A DNA stretch of 7,355 nucleotides from Pseudomonadota bacterium (GTDB lineage Bacteria; Pseudomonadota; Alphaproteobacteria; Rhizobiales; Hyphomicrobiaceae). The notes beneath the pieces are model-generated. The model ran no database searches. It saw only the letters and a program-made list of their open reading frames with translations, and was not told the origin of the DNA. A program made the translations under genes and the position numbers. The stretch is from the NCBI GenBank assembly GCA_021813195.1, contig JAKALI010000192.1:1-7355 (forward strand). The letters are read 5' to 3'. Positions 5,822 to 7,355 of this stretch are shown here, one piece after another; within the stretch, counting starts at the first letter, position 1; each line of letters starts with the position of its first letter.

Positions 5822-5833
5822 ACCCTTATCCTT

Positions 5834-7355
<1,522 letters not shown>

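Overview
The window looks like accessory DNA (a plasmid or genomic island) from a GC-rich proteobacterium, most likely an alphaproteobacterium. The grounds are the high GC at third codon positions, a DUF6118-type conjugation-associated protein, what appears to be the tail of a Ti-type TraA relaxase, and a complete arsenic resistance operon. An acidophile such as Acidiphilium would fit, but nothing in the sequence proves a genus.

Layout. Bases 1-3997 hold an arsenic operon read leftwards (minus strand): arsR (3671-3997), arsD (3197-3571), arsA (1425-3185), a cysteine-free VOC/glyoxalase-fold gene (937-1389), a tandem CBS-domain gene (367-846) and arsB (1-365, cut by the window edge). ArsB is the arsenite efflux channel, ArsA its ATPase, ArsD the chaperone that hands As(III) to ArsA, and ArsR the As(III)-sensing repressor. 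The VOC and CBS proteins are accessory genes of uncertain role. A 23-bp motif, ATCGT-N2-ATCGT-CGAA-N2-ACGAT, occurs twice: once on the arsR promoter and once between arsR and arsD. It is the probable ArsR operator. No arsC is visible; it could lie beyond the left edge.

Bases 4069-4680 (plus strand) encode an unrecognised 203-residue membrane protein. It diverges from arsR across a 71-bp gap that contains the operator. Bases 4681-4949 hold no convincing gene.

Bases 4950-6834 (minus strand) form a mosaic of remnants. From upstream to downstream these are the 3' tail of a probable traA relaxase gene, an intact DUF6118-type gene, the 5' half of an ACR3-like arsenite permease gene broken by a 4-bp CTAG duplication, and the 3' half of phoU joined directly to that permease fragment. 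ACR3 and phoU genes are common neighbours in arsenic islands, so this looks like an older, decayed arsenic/phosphate block next to a working ars operon.

Bases 6999-7355 (plus strand) begin an enolase gene that runs off the right edge. It is preceded by about 140 bp that may be the 3' end of another plus-strand gene. The boundary between the traA tail and this segment, at about 6810-6900, looks like a recombination junction.
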